This document shows, in pieces, positions 12,199 through 22,610 of a stretch of DNA of 64,000 nt. Both the position numbers and the translations under genes were made by a program. Source of the stretch: Rutidosis leptorrhynchoides. Taxonomy: Eukaryota; Streptophyta; Magnoliopsida; Asterales; Asteraceae. A model generated the notes under the pieces. That model had not been told where the DNA came from, made no database searches, and saw only the letters and a list, made by a program, of their open reading frames with translations. The stretch lies in the NCBI RefSeq assembly GCF_046630445.1, contig NC_092336.1:509363501-509427500 (forward strand). Direction: 5' to 3'. Positions within the stretch are counted from its first letter, which is position 1. Each line of letters begins with the position of its first letter.

Positions 12199-12388
12199 CA
12201 CCGACTTAGAATCTAGAGTCCTAACCTAATTATAATAACTAAATAATTAGTTATTTAAAACTAATACTACGTAACAAATAAATAACAAAAATAAACATGA
12301 CAACTTAGGCTTTCTCTCCAAGCAAGACTCAATTGCAATGCAATTCAATTTAGCTATTTTAGTCCCACATCAGTCTTCCCCACCTGAA
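12199..12388 (-). repeat. LTR stub with adjacent polypurine tract
   Basis: On the minus strand a purine tract (TTCAGGTGGGGAAGAC, 12388-12373) is followed by TGATGTGGGACTAAAATAG, which looks like the start of a 3' LTR at 12372. Only about 170 bp of this LTR remain before the older LTR at 12198 cuts in. It belongs to the element whose terminal ORF fills the left arm of the inverted repeat. Confidence 0.45.
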
Positions 12389-13420
12389 AAGAACTCGCCC
12401 TCGAGTTCCAACTCAAATAAAAAAATATACCCGGATCAAAGATAAACCAATCAATGACAACTCGGTGAACAGTGCAACTCAAATAAAATGATATGCCCTG
12501 ATCAAATACAAACCATTCAAGGACAAATTCATCGTTATCATTCCAAATTAATTTGCGACGACCTCTTGCAAAATTCTTATGCTCTAAAACCCTTTGACCC
12601 TTCTCCTCTTCTTGAAAAGAACTCGACCTTGAGTTCTCAATTCTAAACACGAGCAAATCCTCTTTATTAATCCACTTGCTTGCATCCAGGAAGTTATTCA
12701 TAGAAGCAATTAAAATCTTATTTCCTCCATTATCTTTTGAAACTGTTACATCGTCAGTTTTAGCAACGATACATTCAGGACTCGCGACTACTTTACATAT
12801 GGCTAAATTCTCTTCTTTTAAATTAGAGCCTAACGAGTTTGAATCTTCTTCAACACTAACAACTATATCATTTCGTATATCATCCAAAATAGTTTCTTTT
12901 TCACGACACGAGGATATATTTTCTGGACACGAGGATATATTTTCTGCCTTAAGCTGACTCTCTTCAACTATTTTATTATTTTCTGCCTCAAGTTGACTCC
13001 CTTCAACTATTTTGTCACTATTCTTCATACGATCTGATTCTGATTTCTTCAACCTCGAGATTAAACTTTTCATCGAATCAAAAACTCTTCCGTATCGAGA
13101 TTCTCCTTAACAGGTTCACTCTGCTGGTAGAGTTGTGGTTGATAGTAAGGATGATAGTAGGGTAGTGGTGGATAGTAGGGTTGATGGTAGGATTGTAGTT
13201 CATAGAAAATGGGGCATTGGTGGTATTGAGATAATCCATATTGGTAGTATTGATATGATTCGTTCCAAAGTCGTACATCATAAGTAGCTCTTCGGGTTTC
13301 TTCTTCAAGCCATCGCTGTTTTGCACGCTCGTTGGATTTATTAACTTTATCTAGCGTGTTCTTGAGTTCTTTGAGAGCGATAGCGAGATCGTGACTTTGA
13401 TTACCCTTATCGTCGGCCAT
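12354..13420 (-). pseudogene. Unrecognised ORF, left arm of the inverted repeat (frameshifted)
   Basis: ATG at 13420 (MADDKGNQSHDLAIALKELK). Residues 1-50 look like an amphipathic helix, followed by a Tyr/Gln/Pro-rich stretch (HQPYYPPLPYYHPYYQPQ). The frame breaks at about 13073: a run of five T where the right-arm copy has six. The second part starts MKSLISRLKKSESDRMKN, is acidic, and ends with GRRKLIWNDNDEFVLEW and a tail SSFQVGKTDVG overlapping a polypurine tract. Such tails just before the 3' LTR are common in plant Gypsy elements, so this is probably the last ORF of a decayed retroelement. I do not recognise a function. Confidence 0.45.
12509..13338. repeat. Inverted repeat, left arm
   Basis: About 830 bp that reappear in reverse orientation at 13676-14506; the two translated products are nearly identical over about 160 residues. 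The loop between the arms is 13339-13675. Divergence starts at the shared accattcaagg/ccttgaatggt words. Confidence 0.9.
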
Positions 13421-13439
13421 TGAAACTAGAAAAGAAAAA

Positions 13440-13590
13440 AAATCTACTTTTTTTCTTTCCAGATGAACAGTAATCTGACGGATGATCAGTGGGGTGAATA
13501 GTAATTTTTCTGATGAACACTAAATTTCTGCCGCGATGAACAGTAGCGATGAACAGTGATTTGACGTGAACAGTACCATTTTTCCAATAT
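13440..13590. repeat. Cluster of gatgaacagt words in the inverted-repeat loop
   Basis: The loop holds several irregularly spaced copies or near-copies of gatgaacagta, then a T-rich run. On the minus strand it lies directly upstream of the ATG at 13420, so it could be part of a leader or promoter of that ORF. Confidence 0.5.
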
Positions 13591-13675
13591 TTTTTTTTTT
13601 TGATATAGGATATCAAAACCCAAACGTGGGAGAGATCCAACTAATCGGAATTAAGATATGTGGGATAAACTATCA

Positions 13676-14421
13676 AAATCCAAACGTAGGCAAAACAACG
13701 ATGGCTTGAAGAAGAAACCCGAAGAGCTACTTATGATGTACGACTTTGGAACGAATCACATCAATACTACCAATATGGATTATTTCAATACCACCAATGC
13801 CCCATTTACTATGAACCACAATCCTACCATCAACCCTACTATCCACCACTGCCCTACTATCATCCTTACTATCAACCACAACTCTACCAGCAGAGTGAAC
13901 CTGTAAAGGAGAATCTCGATAGGGAAGAGTTTTTTGATTCGATGAAAAGTTTAATCTCGAGGTTGAAGAAATCAGAATCAGATCGTATGAAGAATAGTGA
14001 CAAAATAGTTGAAGGGAGTCAACTTGAGGCAGAAAATAATAAAATAGTTGAAGAGAGTCAGCTTGAGGCAGAAAATATATCCTCGTGTCCAGAAAATATA
14101 TCCTCGTGTCGTGAAAAAGAAACTATTTTGGATGATATACGAAATGATATAGTTGTTAGTGTTGAAGAAGATTCAAACTCGTTAGGCTCGAATTTAAAAG
14201 AAGAGAACTTAGCCATATGTAAAGTAGTCGCGAGTTCCGAATGTATCGTTGCTAAAAGTGACGATGTAACAGTTTCAAAAGATAACGGAGGAAATAAGAT
14301 TTTAATTGCTTCTATGAATTACTTCCTGGATGCAAGCAAGTGGATTAATAAAGAAGATTTGCTCGTGTTTAGCATTGAGAACTGGAGGTCGAGTTCTTTT
14401 CAAGAAGGGGAGAAGGGTTAA
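13676..14421 (+). pseudogene. Unrecognised ORF, right arm copy (5' truncated)
   Basis: Same protein as the left arm but on the plus strand. It lacks the first 35 or so residues (MADDKG...) and joins the frame at KQRWLEEETRRATYDV. Here the run of six T keeps the Tyr-rich N-part and the MKSLISRLKK part in one frame (EEFFDSMKSL), so this copy shows the ancestral layout. It ends at a TAA at 14419-14421 where the left arm has CAA; beyond it the similarity continues to EWFDTN and then runs into a PBS/LTR junction. It has no start codon of its own in the truncated part and is most likely dead. Confidence 0.45.
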
Positions 14422-14506
14422 AGGGTTTTAGAGCATAAGAATTTTGCAAGAGGTCGTCGCAAATTAATTTGGAATGATAACGATGAATTTGTCCTTGAAT
14501 GGTTTG
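13676..14506. repeat. Inverted repeat, right arm
   Basis: Reverse-complement partner of 12509-13338. It ends where the sequence becomes a primer binding site and LTR (14501-14515). From 14306 onward it is also the start of the direct tandem duplication. Confidence 0.9.
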
Positions 14507-14512
14507 ATACCA
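14501..14512 (-). other. Primer binding site candidate
   Basis: Minus strand reads TGGTATCAAACC two bases inside an LTR end (…CCTTATCA). The first eight bases match the Met-type primer site. It implies a minus-strand element whose 5' LTR lies to the right. Duplicated at 29204-29215. Confidence 0.5.
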
Positions 14513-14678
14513 ACTGATAAGGATGAGATTAATTAACAACACAAACGTGTTATTAACAAAACAGAGTCCACGCAAAAAATTACGTAAACCCAAAAAAAAC
14601 AGTATAACAACAATAGCTAAAAGAATACGTTTATGTGAATTTAAAAGAAAAGCCACCAGGACCTTTACTTATGCGAAG

Positions 14679-14687
14679 TATTTATAC
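14679..14687 (-). promoter_or_regulatory. TATA box of the GTCGAC-word LTR
   Basis: Minus strand reads GTATAAATAC, about 165 bases from the LTR end next to the PBS, which fits a short R-U5. Confidence 0.45.
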
Positions 14688-14894
14688 TGAAAAAGGAAAT
14701 AGCAATTGACTAGGACTACAACTCTAAATAGACTAGGAGTCCTTAACTTATTCAAACTTGAAACAAATAAATAATTATATAAAATAGATAAACATTATTG
14801 TGAAGTGGTCGACCAACTCTTTGGTAGACTACGTAGTCGACCAACCCGTTGAAGTGGTCGACCAACTCTCTTTATTGTTTGGTAGACTACATAG

Positions 14895-15571
14895 TAGGGG
14901 TGTTCATCGGTTCGGTTTTCGGTTTGTTCGGTGTATTCGGTTCGGTGTATTCGGTTTTGAAATTTTTTTGGACAAAACCGAAAACCGAACCGAAAACCGA
15001 ATTCAAAGTTGAAACTGAACCGAACCGAAAACCGAATTCAAATTCGGATTCGGTTCGGTTTTCGGTTAAAACCAAATATTATAAAAAATTTGAGAACGAT
15101 GGTAGTTTAATTTTGGCATTACTAATGTCTTAGTTATTTACAACCTAAAACAATGACATACTATTTAATTATCAAGAATTCGATGATTTTTAATATTTAC
15201 AACTTAATTATGACGTTTACTGCTTCTATTATTAAAAAGAAGAACATAATAATTTGAGTAACATAATTATAATATGAGCTACCAAATCGTCATATTGGTG
15301 AGAAACTATTTTATTGATTGGATCCCAAATTATAATGACATTAAAAGATAAATATACAAATTAAATATATAAAAATTTTGAATTCGGTTTTCAGTTAAAC
15401 CGAATTCAGAATTTTCAAAACCGAACACCGAACCGAAAACCGAATTCAAATTCGGTTTCGGTTTTGACTCGATCCGAAAACCGTTTTTCAAATTCGATTT
15501 GGTTTTTTCCGGTTTGGTTTCGGTTTGGTGTTCGGGTTAAAGGGTTTCAAACCAAATACTGACCACCCCTA
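14895..15571. mobile_element. hAT-type MITE with perfect 8-bp target duplication
   Basis: 677 bp with terminal inverted repeats TAGGGGTG...CACCCCTA, flanked by CTACATAG at 14887-14894 and again at 15572-15579. The 8-bp duplication and the TAGGGGTG ends fit the hAT superfamily. The interior has no transposase ORF and is filled with repeats of gaaccgaaaaccg in both orientations. The second copy of the locus has a single CTACATAG at 29588-29595, a clean empty site. Confidence 0.9.
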
Positions 15572-15579
15572 CTACATAG

Positions 15580-16020
15580 TCAACCATCATTTTGAAGTGG
15601 TAAACCAACAATTGGTCGACTACAGGCAAAAAAGGTGTAGTCGACCACTCTGTACATGTGGTTTACCAAAATGATGGTCGACTCAATGGTGTATATTGCC
15701 AATTTTTTTTTATAAAAAAGTGTATTTTGTCCAAGAACTTTGAAAAAAGTTTATTTTGGTGAATTCCCCAAATTAATATCATCAAACTATCATAAAAAAG
15801 TAAATAAGTTGAGGTAAACATATTCACTGCATAAAAGATTGATTTTGATTCATATTTAAAAGGAAAAAATTTAAAAACATGATTAGGACTCTTCCAAAAA
15901 CTGACGCTATAAAATGAGAAACTGAGAAATGTTTTATATAGTTAAAAAATTGTATGACACATATCTAAAATTTATATTTAGTGTTACAACCTTCATGATT
16001 GAAGATTAGGACTTCTCGTT
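15580..16020. other. AT-rich spacer, no gene
   Basis: AT-rich LTR-like sequence in the duplicated unit. The GTCGAC words continue to about 15685. No ORF worth reporting. Confidence 0.5.
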
Positions 16021-16118
16021 GATATGTACACAACCAAACATGCTTTTTAATGTTGTACTGTACAACACTGTAAAGCATATTTAGTTGTGTATGTGTAAAA
16101 ATTAGTTGTGTACATATC
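16021..16118. mobile_element. Foldback (palindromic) element, copy A, partly deleted
   Basis: Begins gatatgtacacaacc and ends ggttgtgtacatatc in reverse order; arms such as aaacatgctttt and aaagcatattt pair around tactgtaca. Copy B at 30037-30155 has 21 extra bases in the left arm, so this copy lost them between two cacaacca direct repeats. Confidence 0.65.
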
Positions 16119-16911
16119 ACTCCCCTTTCTGTTTGGTTTGAACACCATCATGTTTAGTTGTTGCGTTCTAGTTTATTTTGTGTGTTTATTTGTATATGTA
16201 TACCTGTTTATAGTAATCAATAAAATATCTTCTTGCTTTTCAAAAAAAAATAAAAAATTAAAATTTATATTTATGAATAAATATAAATATATCTATAATA
16301 TCATATAAATCTCTAAAATGATAATGTCATAAATAAGTATTATCCAAACTTAAAAAAAATCAACAATAAAGAAAAAAAATTATAAGCCCCTCATGATGAT
16401 TTCATTAAAATAATTAATTATTTTAATAAAAATATTAACATGTTAATTGTATAATATATGAAGCATTATATACAACCTTATAATAAATTACTCCCATAAC
16501 CTATGTACAATAATTGAAGCATTATGTATAACTTTATGGTAAAACACCCCTCATTATCATATGTACAATATTTGAAACATTATGTACAATATTATGATAA
16601 AACACCTACATGACTATATATATAAACTTAAATACAAATTGTACAATCTTTTACAAAACACCCCTTGAACACATGTACAAACTTTGAAGCATATTGTACA
16701 ACCTTCATATAATAATTGTATTTTAGTTTTTATAAAAAAATTAAAGAGGTATTTATTATTACTAATAATTATCATTAAAAATATAAATACTCAATTTTAG
16801 AGCAAACTTTATTATTATTATTATTATTATTCAAATATGAATTCTTTTTACGAGATTAATTACGTTACATATGTATGCGAAATACATGTCTTAATAAAAT
16901 ATTGTAATGTA
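16119..16911. other. AT-rich spacer, no gene
   Basis: Very AT-rich, with repeated phrases of the type gaagcattatgtacaacctt at 16450-16710 and a short TTA microsatellite near 16812. No coding potential. Confidence 0.5.
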
Positions 16912-17107
16912 CTCCCTCCATCTCATTATAAGTGTCCACTTATTTTTTTCACACAGATTTAGAAAATTTCACTAACTTCATTCTCCACCAATCAGAAATC
17001 TTCTCTCTCCAGAATAACCTCTTCTGATTGGTTGAAACATAAAGTGGACAATTGCAATGGGACGTCCCAAAATGAAAATGTGGACACTTTAAGTGGTACG
17101 GAGGGAG
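16912..17107. mobile_element. Stowaway-like MITE, copy A
   Basis: 196 bp with ends CTCCCTCCATC and GGAGGGAG, flanked by TA on both sides, the classical signature of Stowaway (Tc1/Mariner-derived) MITEs. No ORF of its own. The same insertion is in copy B (30944-31139), so it predates the duplication. Confidence 0.9.
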
Positions 17108-17109
17108 TA

Positions 17110-17361
17110 GCTTTTATGACAAGAAAAATAATAATTGTGTTGAGAATTGAAAGAAAGTGGTGGGAGAATAAATGTAGTTTATTTATTCTGACCAAGTTAA
17201 GTATATCAATATGTTTATAAAAACGACGACAACTTTCTTAGTCGAAATCTGTGGTTCCACGGATCATTAAACAAAATGACTTTAGCATGTAGTAATACCT
17301 AAAACATATCATTAAACTGTTTCATTTAAACAAACCCGTGATTCCACAGGTCATTTCATTA

Positions 17362-17424
<63 letters not shown>

Positions 17425-17960
17425 ATGGAGATGTAAAAAATTGCTAGAAACTTTTACATGAAGCTGGCGATGGAGAACAGAAAAGATCAGAAAGAAACCC
17501 TATGCTAATAAATATTTGATGTGTTAAATGACTAAAATACCCTTAATCATTAAAATAATCGAGTGAACAGTAAATATGTATGTTCAATTGATATAATTGT
17601 AATGTAATGTATAATTATAAGCCTTTATAAATAAAAGAAACATATTAAGTTAAACAACCTACCACACATACTAGTTTTTGCGGATACGCTATCATTATCC
17701 AATTCGGAAGGTTAGTTAATAAAATTAACTAGTTTAATACTTACAAATTCATGGAATTACGAAATAAAGTTGCTGACTTACGACTCAAAATATACGATGC
17801 ATGTAAGGACTATTGACGTAAGTGGTGATGATATGGAGCATATGTTGGAAAATTTGGTTAAAACAAATTAGTATTTACATATCAGTAACTATTTAGTGGA
17901 TAAAAGGTGAATGAGATATTGCGTCTCAAAGATGGGTGTTTAGTGCACAAATGCTGAGAT
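17110..17960. other. Spacer with TG/TA microsatellite
   Basis: (TG)n(TA)n run at 17362-17421. The rest is AT-rich with no ORF. The matching run in copy B (31394-31459) has fewer TG and more TA units. Confidence 0.7.
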
Positions 17961-18985
17961 AGGTGGGATGCTATCCCACATCACTCAAAGAATTAATTAT
18001 TGGGTGGTTTATAAGGTTTTGAGTCAAAGCTATGTTGTGAGCTTGTGCACGCGCACACGAGTGTGTGTTTTACTCCTTTGCCTACGCGTGCAAGGGGTTG
18101 CAGGAAAGTGGATTTGGGTTTTAGATTTCTCTAATCCAATGCAAGTGGGTTTGGGTTTTAGATTTCTCTAATCCAATGCGTGCTCGCGCTACCTGCGGAC
18201 AACAATGTTGCTCTGAAAATCCGGGCCCGTGCGAGCCAGTTTTTGCAATAAGTTTTTTGACTTGCCACTCAATAAAAACGATTTTCTTGTCCACTAAAGA
18301 AAACTATTTTTCTTGTTCACCAAGAATAGATCGTGTCCTTTTTGGTTGATATTGTAAATCGTTTCCTTTTTCAAAGGATTGCGTTTGCACTATAAATACC
18401 AACCTTTTGGTATTTTGAGAGACGCAAAAACCAAAATCGTATGCTACATACACAAATTTGAAAAACACAACAATCATTCACCTACGAATTTGAGTATCTC
18501 GAATTCGTTTTTTGACTTTCGTCTTGTTACAAGAATGGTCTCACTGTTTCCAAACTCTTTTTAGGCAAGTGTTCAAGTCCGGCAATACGTTGCTTCGAAC
18601 CGGTGTACCCTGGGAATAGACGTCGAATCTATTTAAGAAAATTGTGTCAAACACAAGCCCGATTTAATCCTTAAACTCGGTTTGGTCGTATTTATTTTTA
18701 GTTTGCATATTATTTTTATCGATTTATACACACATAACGTTCTTTTTTTCTTTTTCCTCATAGACGCAACATGATCTCCCCGTTCTGGTTACTTTTTTGA
18801 CAAATGTTCAAGTCTGGCTGTACATTGCTTCAGACCGGTGTACTGTGGGAACATACGAGGAATTTCTTTAAAAAAATTATGTCAAACACAAGTCCAGTTC
18901 TATTAAGGTATTATTGTTTCTACTTTGTTTAGGTTTTATATTTTACAGGTTTCAGAATCAACGATCCAACATATTTTCAGGTTTG
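17961..18985 (+). repeat. LTR-like sequence, plus orientation, copy A
   Basis: Promoter-like block with a TATA box at 18391-18398 (gcactataaatacc). A 95-bp segment at 18563 (caagtgttcaagtccggcaa) is repeated imperfectly at 18800. A 30-bp phrase ending ctctaatccaatgc is doubled in copy A (18113-18142 and 18150-18179) but single in copy B. It looks like the U3-R-U5 of a decayed LTR element; ends not identified. Confidence 0.4.
18391..18398 (+). promoter_or_regulatory. TATA box in the LTR-like sequence
   Basis: tataaata in a GC-flanked setting, followed about 30 bases later by an A-rich leader. Copy B has it at 32393-32400. Confidence 0.4.
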
Positions 18986-19033
18986 ATCCTTAATCTTTTC
19001 GCTTTTAATCTGATTATTTGTTTTGTGCGAACG

Positions 19034-19992
19034 TGTAACACCCTGAACTCAAACGTACATGTGTAGGCATTTAAATAAGATCGGTGTCGAAGGGCCGGTC
19101 AAAAATAGCCTAATTACCTTTAACTTAGTAAGGGTAAGCAGGATTCGTTCCACGAAAAATAGTGATTAATGACAAGCAATTTTCAGGATTTGATTGGTTG
19201 TTTAACTAATGGGTAACTAGAACTAATCAACTAAATTGAAACTTAAACACTTAAACTAAGAGCACAATTGAAAGATTAAAATGTAAACAATAAGATTAAA
19301 AGCCTTTATCCCTTCACAATCTCAATTTAGCATGCATTCATTCAAACAAGCATTATGTTTACCAAGTATTGATCAAATCTCATAGACAAGATTTCTTAAG
19401 TTCATCAATTCTAACTATCTTGGGATTGAACTATGCAACTTAGACAATATGTCTTTATCCTTAATCTAATTAACATTAAGTTGGATCAAGAACACAATGT
19501 TAAATCACAATAATTTAACTTGCAATAATAAAAATCATAGAACTTGCATTGATCAATAATTGATTGGTTTATAACATCACTATCCAAAAGACATAAGTAT
19601 TAAAACATCATAAACCACATAAACTTGAATGAACTAATACATGTTTAATTGTTCATGGAAGGAATAAAGATAAGAAAACTAGCCAAGCATATTGGTGATG
19701 ATGATCACGGTGATTCTTTGAAGTTGCATGATGAACACCACTTGAATCCTTTAGTAATGATGATTATGGTGTGTTGTTGTGTGATTAGGGTTGATATCTG
19801 CACTAAAAACTGATGGAAATAGTGTGTGTTTCGTAACCCTAATGCTCCCTTTATATAGGGGTGAGAAAACTTGCTCCCAAAGCTAAAACTCAAAATTCCC
19901 GGCATCAGCTTTTTTGCATGGGCGTAATTTACGCCAGCCTGGCGTAAATTACGCTAGTGTTAGGACCATGTTGGGCGTATTTGTACGATAGG
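19034..19992 (-). repeat. LTR-like sequence with palindromic words, copy A
   Basis: Starts tgtaacaccctgaact. A minus-strand TATA box (CCCTATATAAAGG) lies at 19850-19860, and about 60 bases upstream of it are the perfect palindrome ggcgtaatttacgcc (19921-19935) and its variant ggcgtaaattacgc (19941-19954). The left part (gtaagcaggattcgttccacg) resembles the R-U5 of Athila/Tat-type LTRs. Boundaries uncertain. Confidence 0.4.
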
Positions 19993-21466
19993 TGTAACAC
20001 CCTGATTTTTTTAAACACAGCGGAAGTATATAATTACCAAAATAATCCTGGTTAACGTTTACAAACCATAGTTAACAAATCAACTTAGTTAACATTATTA
20101 CAATATTCCAAAATGACAGTGTTACTTAAAAACATTACAAAATCAGAAAACATCAGAGTTCAGCTAATAGTCAAACATGTCTTCATCCCTTCCGTAGCAC
20201 CCTTCTTACAGCAGTACCAAACCTGCAATGGGTGGAAATGTAGGGGAATTAGCACAACTGCTAAGTGAATGGATACTATTTAACTGACCAAGCATAAGCA
20301 ACTGAACATGCAAGGGTCACAGATATGCTAACAACCGGAACTAGCATACAACAACTGACAATATGAGGATCGACGGCTTGTACGAGCACACGACTTAGCT
20401 GATCAGGCTACAGTCTACCGATAGTCCGCTTTACTCACTCCGCTGCATAACCGTCCAGACGCAACACATGCGTCCTTCTATGCTATATTGAAAAATCAGT
20501 AACATCATGACCCGACCAGGCTACCACGGTCGACCTCACACAAACCCTACCTTACCGCCTCGGTGGGTTCCCAACCTTGCTGCCTCGGTTGGTGTCCAAC
20601 TAACAGTGCGCACATAAGATCACAGATAATCAATCATGCAATCGTCCTAACTAGCATGACAATATCCAACTACACATGGTATTCATACTGAGCATAAAAA
20701 TAATATAAAGAGTCTGAACACGTAGCGTGTGAGCTACTTAATACTCTATCCGAAGATAGACCCACTCACCAAATACCAGCAACTAGCTCATATAATCTAT
20801 CACTGAGCGGCTTCCTTATCCTTATCACCTGGACATAAGGCAAATCAAGTTAGTTTCTGTCCGTTAGCACAAAATAGCACACAACAGTAAATCAGTAACA
20901 AAAGTGTCACGAAAAGTCCACCTAACACTTATGCATTTTCAGAATTTACATCCTGATTATCATAAGTCACGCGGACAGCATAACGGCTAGAAAACAGCTA
21001 AATTAAACAACATTGCAGTTATGATCTACACCCGTACGGTTGCACATGCATCCGTACGGTTGCAAGTCCATCCGTACAGTTGCATAGTGCATCCGTACGG
21101 TTGCACACTCACTGCCCGGTTGTACCAACACCACTGCATCCGTACGGTTGCACATGCACTCGTACAGTTGCACAATGTACCCGTGCGGTTGCAGGATGCA
21201 ACCGTACGGTTGATTTCTTCATGCAGCAGCAGCAGAAACCGGCAGGTTTCGAATCAAAATCGCTCAATCTCGTTTCCAGATATGTTTTTTACCCAAAATC
21301 TACATACAACATGTTCGGAAAACGTTTAGGGACTCAAACCCTCTAGTTTTAAGCATTAGCAACACTGATTTGGCTAAATTTAACTCAAAATCCACTTTTG
21401 ACAAAAGCTAACTTAAAACCACACAAATCTAACAATTTGGAACTGAAAATCACGAATTGTTACTGA
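19993..21466 (-). repeat. Truncated Gypsy-type LTR, copy A
   Basis: Starts TGTAACACCCTG; on the minus strand this would be the CAGGGTGTTACA end of an LTR that normally precedes a Met-type PBS. It is cut at 21466 by the Athila LTR fragment. It contains the CCGTACGG minisatellite. No ORF is supported; the two 88-102 residue frames near 21021-21346 are products of the repeat. Confidence 0.55.
21031..21212. repeat. Minisatellite of ccgtacggttgca words, copy A
   Basis: About nine irregular units of 15-25 bp, each containing ccgtacggttgca or a one-base variant. CCGTACGG is itself a palindrome. Copy B is at 35031-35212 with the same unit order and one base difference in the third unit. Confidence 0.9.
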
Positions 21467-21688
21467 TGTTATGCGAGGTGTATACGAAATAGTTATATTT
21501 TTATTGCGAAATACTATTAAATACGATACAATTTTACACAAGTTATTTATTTATTTATAGAGTGGATATACCTAAACCTTGCTACAACACTATAGGCAGT
21601 GTACCTAATCGTAAAGTAGTGTAGTTTTTAGTAAGTCCGGTTCGTTCCGCAGGGAGCTAGCTGAGTTTAACGCTATATATATTTTAAA
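21467..21688 (-). repeat. 222-bp end fragment of the Athila element 1 LTR
   Basis: Identical in layout to 35467-35688, the R-U5 end of the Athila LTR (tgttatgcgaggtg...). It stops at attttaaa, where the duplication junction begins. There is no internal Athila sequence next to it, so it was carried along by the duplication and is not a separate insertion. Confidence 0.95.
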
Positions 21689-21712
21689 GAAGATTTGCTC
21701 GTGTTCCGCATT
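21686..21712. other. Duplication junction with templated filler
   Basis: Between the end of copy A and the start of copy B. About 20 bases (aaagaagatttgctcgtgtt) copy 14350-14369, then gttccgca copies 21644-21651 from 35 bases upstream, then copy B begins at ttgcttctatg (14306 equivalent). Confidence 0.8.
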
Positions 21713-22010
21713 GCTTCTATGAATTACTTCCTGGATGCAAGCAAGTGGATTAATAAAGAAGATTTGCTCGTGTTTAGCATTGAGAACTGGAGGTCGAGTT
21801 CTTTTTGTTGTAAATTTAGTGTAATTTTGGGTTTTAATCTACACTTGTAAATGGGTTTGGAGGTACGGAGTGTACACCCATTAAGTGATAGATTACCCGA
21901 ACCCAAAAGTGGTTTTCCATTATTTACTATCATGACTTGGTCTACCTGAAATTTGACTAAGTGTTTTCAGTACTAAGTTTTCTTAGTAAGCTGAAATTTG
22001 GCTAAGTGTT

Positions 22011-22285
22011 TTGTGCTGGTTGTTCTGCATTGCTGGTCCTTGTACTGGTTGTTCTGCATTGCTGGTCCTTGCGCTGGTTGTTCTGCATTGCTGGTCCCTG
22101 TGCTGGTTGTTCTGCGCAGCTGGTCCCTGTGCTGGTTGTTCTGCGCAGCTGGTCTTGTTTGCTGGTTCCTCTGCGCTGCTGGTCCTGTATGTTGACTTTT
22201 GCGCTGCTGGTCCTGTATGCTGACTTTTGCGCTGCTGGTCCTGTTTGCTGATTTTTGCGCTGCTGGTCCTTTTGCAGTGCTGGTT
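22011..22285. repeat. 28-29-bp minisatellite in the Copia 5' LTR
   Basis: About ten units; the first five follow ctggttgttctgc(attg/gcag)ctggtcc with a period of 29, the later ones change to 28-bp gcgctgctggtcctgtatgctgac forms. It lies upstream of the TATA box, so it is in U3. Frames read across it are repeat artefacts. Confidence 0.9.
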
Positions 22286-22601
22286 CTTAAGAGACAGCAG
22301 TAAGAAAACACTTAACACAATTTTGAGTGATTACGGAAGAATTATTCTTGCACCCACTTTTGCTTTAGTGGTTGAAGGAATAATACTTGTTTATTATAAA
22401 GTGATCACTCATGCTTTGATAGTTGTAAAATATAATATTTGTTTATTGTAAAAGTAACAACTTTTACTTTAATGATGGAAGTGATAATATTTGTTTATAG
22501 AAATATTCTTCCTGTAACCACTTTTGAATATTATAGAAGATACTTTTATTAATCAATCGGCCAATTGATTTTAATAAAAGACTCTTTCATGATTAAGGGT
22601 G

Positions 22602-22610
22602 TATATAAAT
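22602..22610 (+). promoter_or_regulatory. TATA box of the Copia 5' LTR
   Basis: tatataaat after gattaagggtg. Expected transcript start near 22635-22645 (gatacacaagttacg). Confidence 0.6.

Larger units (their letters stand above)
14515..15700 (-). repeat. LTR-like region with GTCGAC words, copy A
   Basis: Starts with TGATAAGG next to the primer site. It holds a minus-strand TATA box (14679-14687) and, in the putative U3, a cluster of gtggtcgaccaact and gtagtcgaccaac words at 14806-14890 and 15600-15685, interrupted by the hAT MITE. The right LTR boundary could not be fixed. Copy B of the region starts at 29218. Confidence 0.45.
14306..21688. repeat. Tandem duplication, copy A
   Basis: Direct repeat of 21711-35688 (minus the Copia and its target duplication). 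From about 19993 on the two copies run in register at an offset of exactly 14,000 bases. Copy A differs by the hAT MITE, a 21-bp deletion in the foldback element, a 37-bp duplication near 18113 and scattered substitutions. It ends with 222 bp of the Athila element 1 LTR, so the duplication happened after that element arrived. Confidence 0.95.

Noticed and set aside
12354..14421. Host gene encoding the MADDKGNQ protein
   Set aside because: Both copies are damaged, lie in an inverted repeat, and the C-terminus runs into a polypurine tract and LTR ends, as in retroelements.
16992..17220. Short frames on both strands of the Stowaway MITE (also 31024-31252)
   Set aside because: They lie across the MITE palindrome-like ends and are complementary to each other; MITEs do not code.
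21031..21212. CRISPR-like array
   Set aside because: Units are irregular, spacers are short and related, there are no cas genes, and the DNA is plant nuclear.
21021..21346. Two overlapping 88-102-residue frames over the ccgtacggttgca minisatellite (also 35021-35346)
   Set aside because: Repeat-derived and inside a truncated LTR.
21973..22318. Gln/Ala- or Cys/Leu-rich reading frames over the Copia LTR minisatellite, both strands (also 27572-27946 and 28199-28562)
   Set aside because: Frames are open in several phases only because the 28-29-bp repeat lacks stops; no start context or conservation.
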